Notes under the pieces: model-generated
The model's database searches: none
Told to the model about the DNA's origin: nothing
Seen by the model: only the letters and a program-made list of their open reading frames with translations
Made by a program: the position numbers and the translations under genes
NCBI GenBank assembly: GCA_002317435.1
Contig: DCIQ01000144.1
Span: forward strand, 217-9,106
DNA length: 8,890 nucleotides
Reading direction: 5' to 3'
Origin: Bacteroidales bacterium UBA1722
GTDB taxonomy: Bacteria; Bacteroidota; Bacteroidia; Bacteroidales; UBA932
Shown: positions 7,401-8,890 of the stretch, piece after piece
How the letters are laid out: each line of letters starts with the position of its first letter
Numbering within the stretch: the first letter of the stretch is position 1

Positions 7401-7798
7401 AAACGCAGACCCAGACGCTTGGCTTCCTTCGCGGTGTGGACTATGGCATCCTCCCAGTTCGGGCTCAGACAGGTTATGTGGTCCTTTATTCCGGGCCAGT
7501 CGCCTCCGAACTGTCCGCCGTGGAACAGCTGGATTCCGCTGATGCCGGCACCGGCGATGGCTTCCAGATCCTTCGTGATACCATCTTCGGTGACGTTGCC
7601 GTCTATGAAGTGGAACCAGGTTTCGGGACAGTTGATTTTAGCCGGGGAGGCGAAAGACCGGGCATCTTCTGCTGCATCGAAAGGTCTGGTCTGCTCTTCT
7701 GACGTGGGGCAGGCGGGGGTGTGATGCTGTCCGGTACAGCCGGGCAGGGAGGTGACGGCCATAGATAATGCGATGGCGATGAATCGGATATTTCTCAT
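4475..7798 (-). CDS. Glycoside hydrolase family 106 alpha-L-rhamnosidase, lipoprotein
   Basis: A large enzyme of the GH106 family, which removes terminal alpha-L-rhamnose from plant polysaccharides such as rhamnogalacturonans or from rhamnosylated small molecules. The N-terminal signature WFHFIDGNVTEDGITKDLEA lies at about 61-80 and is followed by the (beta/alpha)8-type catalytic region. Candidate catalytic acids are E467 in LMDSWE and E605 in SAESFTS, at spacings expected for the family. The last 150 or so residues (GTATYTRTLTV..., EYLREGDNNLKIEVTD...) resemble a GH2-like jelly-roll sugar-binding domain. I chose ATG 7798 because it gives a compact lipoprotein signal with LPGC and lipidated C21 (1107 residues). 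Starts at ATG 7816 or TTG 7825 add 6 or 9 residues. The product should be anchored to the outer membrane or periplasmic face. The sirtuin gene follows 6 bases downstream. No SusC/SusD or other glycosidase gene is in the window, so this is not visibly part of a polysaccharide utilisation locus. Confidence 0.9.
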   Translation of the reverse strand: MRNIRFIAIALSMAVTSLPGCTGQHHTPACPTSEEQTRPFDAAEDARSFASPAKINCPETWFHFIDGNVTEDGITKDLEAIAGAGISGIQLFHGGQFGGDWPGIKDHITCLSPNWEDAIVHTAKEAKRLGLRFSMQNCPGWAMSGGPWIEPENAMRMIVAKRTDTEGGRHISMALPCSADDATDEEKRWKDYRDIAVLAFPTPEGDTGTPAVPAKITSDISSDLWPEMLGGHHCDTPIVLPPAEEGKPHTIKISYDTPKTLRSIVFSSVQGFSHGWCYEPGIHVTLEAVTKEGTKRVLDAGMPMSAWQDYEPITFALDESTASEYLLSISNLHEMELYELTFLSAARKNSWESEAAHTLRSIPFESENPVQSESAFIRSADILDLSAGLSPDGTLEWDAPEGRWTILRVGHVNNGRKNGPAPLEATGWECDKLSEEGADIHFAAYIGRLNSSALKGSLDAMLMDSWECYTQTWTKKMEEEFESYNGYALRQWIPALLGYVIDSHETSFRFLSDWRDCINYLFSHKFYGRMAEHAKSAGLDITYETAAGDVFPGDILEYFKFTDVPMCEFWNDSRPDHYVGSINFKPIKVTASAAHVYGKTRVSAESFTSFELTWDEHFSRLKDVANQNYSKGVTHSVFHTYTHNPCADTLFPGTSFGSGIGTPFLRGQTWWKYMPEFSTYLARLSYMLERGLPKADVLWYLGDGTMHKPNENYPFPAGYRYDYCNRDVLLNRLTVKDGHIFTPEGIEYSVLWLQDNHHLLPATAAKLRELVEAGMTLIGDAPENIGTLVTGPDVRGAAGHTPDTFAEDIRTLWGASAGKGIKNVGAGRVLSGMSIGEALQVLEIPRDLTPAETPCTETAAGWLHRSAEGADWYFITSPLNEPFHGTLDFRCTGHVTLWDPVTGTVTPIPSIQRNGRSLITLDLPYAGSCFVVFDHCAEAENIAAGEKNTLMSQLDDGWNISFPVGWGAPETLDLTEIAPWNELPTGDEGQAFSGTATYTRTLTVDAISQGERYSLDLGSVEEIAVVYVNGVKVRTLWCPPYSADITEYLREGDNNLKIEVTDTWFNRLVYDASLPEAERKTWVISGPSAAEPLRPSGLIGPVSLIKK

Positions 7799-7844
7799 TT
7801 CTGTTCTGGATATCATTTTGTGCAAATATCGGAAAATAATGGAT

Positions 7845-7863
7845 TTGTTCAGAAGTTGTTCAG
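7845..7863. repeat. Short tandem direct repeat (TTGTTCAG, period 11)
   Basis: TTGTTCAG occurs at 7845-7852 and again at 7856-7863, separated by AAG, about 50 bases upstream of the rhamnosidase start. Two direct copies one helical turn apart could form a binding site for a regulator of that gene. It may equally be chance. Confidence 0.25.
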
Positions 7864-7957
7864 TCCGATACTTCGGTGACCTGCGGGGAGGTCCGTCGGA
7901 ACTTGCATTGATACATTAAAAGCAAAGCATTGACGGGCATGGAAAAGACATGGGCAG

Positions 7958-7969
7958 TTTTGGCCAAAA
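7958..7969. promoter_or_regulatory. Perfect 12-bp palindrome, candidate operator
   Basis: TTTTGGCCAAAA is fully self-complementary. It lies 5 bases upstream of the candidate -7 box for the aminotransferase gene, inside the divergent intergenic region. A dimeric regulator bound here would cover the promoter spacer. A 12-bp palindrome is expected about twice by chance in a window this long, so position is the main argument. Confidence 0.3.
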
Positions 7970-7974
7970 GATAT

Positions 7975-7982
7975 TATATTTG
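7975..7982 (+). promoter_or_regulatory. Candidate Bacteroidetes -7 promoter box for the aminotransferase gene
   Basis: TATATTTG matches the Bacteroides sigma-ABfr -7 consensus TAnnTTTG exactly. It lies 87 bases upstream of the aminotransferase ATG, implying a leader of about 80 bases. No convincing -33 TTTG is found at the usual distance; the nearest TTTG (7959-7962) is too close and sits inside the palindrome. No equally good box was found for the divergent rhamnosidase gene. Confidence 0.4.
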
Positions 7983-8069
7983 TGTGATTTTTCAGATGGT
8001 GCCGGAGGCGGATGCCCGTATGTGTCACTTCGGCAGTGTATGTGATAAACTTTAACAGACTAATAATAT

Positions 8070-8890
8070 ATGCCAGGTTTTGAATTATTCGGCGATGCCG
8101 AAAGAAAGCAGGTCCAGCAGGTGCTGGAGACCGGAGTCCTGATGAGATACGGCTTCGATGCCGCACGTAAGAACGTTTGGAAATGTAAGGAACTCGAGAA
8201 AACCATGTGTGACCGGTTCCAGACCAAGTACTGCCAGCTGACTACCAGCGGTACCACGGCTCTGAACACTGCCCTCGCAGTGGCAGGGATAGGTGCCGGT
8301 GACGAAGTGATAGTGCCTACCTTCACTTTCGTGGCCACGTTCGAGTCCGTGATAAATCTCGGAGCCACCCCTATAATCGTGGATATAGACGAATCCCTGA
8401 CTATGGACCCCGAGGCGGTACGGAAAGCCATTACTCCCCGTACCAAAGCCATAGTCCCCGTACACATGTGCGGATGTCCCGCCGATATCGACGAACTCGT
8501 CAAGATAGCGAAGGAGCATAATCTGCTCCTTATCGAGGATGCCTGCCAGTCCACAGGTGCCACCTATAAGGGGAAGAGTGTCGGCTCGTTCGGTGATATG
8601 GGCTGTTTCTCGTTCGACTATGTGAAGATTATCACTATGGGTGAGGGCGGATGTGTCGTGACCGACAATCAGGATTTCTACACGAAGGCTGACGGTTATA
8701 CCGACCATGGCCACGACCACATCGGAAACGATCGCGGAAAGGAGACCCATCCGTTCCTCGGTATAAACTATCGCGTGAATGAACTGAACGCTGCCGTCGG
8801 CATCGCCCAGTTCGGTCGTCTGGACGACATTCTCGCCATCAACAGAAGAAACAAGAAATATCTGAAGGACAGAATCGCCGCCGAGGTGCC
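8070..8890 (+). CDS. kdnA: DegT/DnrJ/EryC1/StrS sugar aminotransferase, KdnA-like (3' end outside window)
   Basis: A PLP-dependent aminotransferase acting on a keto-sugar in the cytoplasm, usually for surface glycan or LPS building. The 273 visible residues include SGTTAL (60-65, phosphate-binding), EDACQ (156-160, whose Asp157 contacts the PLP pyridine nitrogen), and the Schiff-base lysine K186 in FSFDYVKIITMGEGG (180-194). The start MPGFELFG, the RYGFD segment (26-30) and TDHGHDHIGNDRGKETHP (211-228) resemble what I recall of Shewanella KdnA. KdnA aminates 8-oxo-Kdo to make 8-amino-3,8-dideoxy-manno-octulosonate (Kdo8N), working with the alcohol dehydrogenase KdnB. The family assignment is firm; the KdnA assignment rests on memory of one relative. 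The ATG at 8070 is the only sensible start. About 110-120 C-terminal residues are missing because the window ends. Finding kdnB just downstream would settle the role. Confidence 0.85.
   Translation, partial: MPGFELFGDAERKQVQQVLETGVLMRYGFDAARKNVWKCKELEKTMCDRFQTKYCQLTTSGTTALNTALAVAGIGAGDEVIVPTFTFVATFESVINLGATPIIVDIDESLTMDPEAVRKAITPRTKAIVPVHMCGCPADIDELVKIAKEHNLLLIEDACQSTGATYKGKSVGSFGDMGCFSFDYVKIITMGEGGCVVTDNQDFYTKADGYTDHGHDHIGNDRGKETHPFLGINYRVNELNAAVGIAQFGRLDDILAINRRNKKYLKDRIAAEV

Noticed and set aside
7052..7702. 216-residue open frame on the + strand opposite the 5' part of the rhamnosidase gene
   Set aside because: It overlaps the signal peptide and N-terminal signature of the real gene and has no own promoter, motif or partner.
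8085..8750. 221-residue open frame on the - strand opposite the aminotransferase gene
   Set aside because: The + strand frame carries intact PLP aminotransferase motifs throughout, and the antisense product resembles no family.
1..8890. CRISPR array, tRNA, rRNA, transposase or integrase
   Set aside because: No regularly spaced repeats, tRNA-like cloverleaf with a TTC-type arm, rRNA sequence or recombinase motifs were seen on either strand by eye.

Overview
The window looks like a Bacteroidales (Bacteroidota) chromosome segment of moderate GC content. The support is indirect: lipoprotein signal peptides on three of the proteins, a GH106 alpha-L-rhamnosidase lipoprotein, a sirtuin without zinc cysteines of the kind I recall from Bacteroides relatives, starts preceded by A-rich rather than Shine-Dalgarno sequence, and a TAnnTTTG-type -7 promoter box. 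The exact genus cannot be told.

Left part (about 1-3766, + strand). After the tail of an upstream gene come four tightly packed genes on the same strand. They are a 459-residue protein of unknown function (141-1520), two cysteine-rich predicted lipoproteins (1534-2322 and 2319-3164, joined by an ATGA stop/start overlap), and a small protein (3218-3766) that I read as a cholera-toxin/pierisin-type mono-ADP-ribosyltransferase. That last protein has a YRGD...DEI...GF first motif, an ST motif and a Q-x-E catalytic motif placed before a G-I-P as in cholera toxin A. It has no signal peptide and no B-subunit-like partner. The 459-residue protein has an acidic helical first half and a Ser/Thr/Gly-rich, strand-like second half. 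The four genes look like one accessory operon, and this is the best candidate in the window for an undescribed effector or toxin system.

Middle part (3788-7798, - strand). A GH106 alpha-L-rhamnosidase lipoprotein gene is followed 6 bases later by a CobB-like sirtuin deacylase gene, so the two are probably co-transcribed. They converge on the ADP-ribosyltransferase gene, and a 10-bp inverted repeat lies at the junction.

Right part (7799-8890). A divergent intergenic region of about 270 bases holds a candidate -7 box and a perfect 12-bp palindrome. It precedes a sugar aminotransferase of the DegT/DnrJ/EryC1/StrS family, cut by the window edge. Its sequence resembles KdnA, the PLP enzyme that makes 8-amino-3,8-dideoxy-manno-octulosonate (Kdo8N) for lipid A-core modification.

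The rhamnosidase, sirtuin and aminotransferase look like ordinary chromosomal genes. The four-gene block looks like an accessory insertion beside them, although no integrase, transposase, tRNA or direct-repeat boundary is visible within the window.
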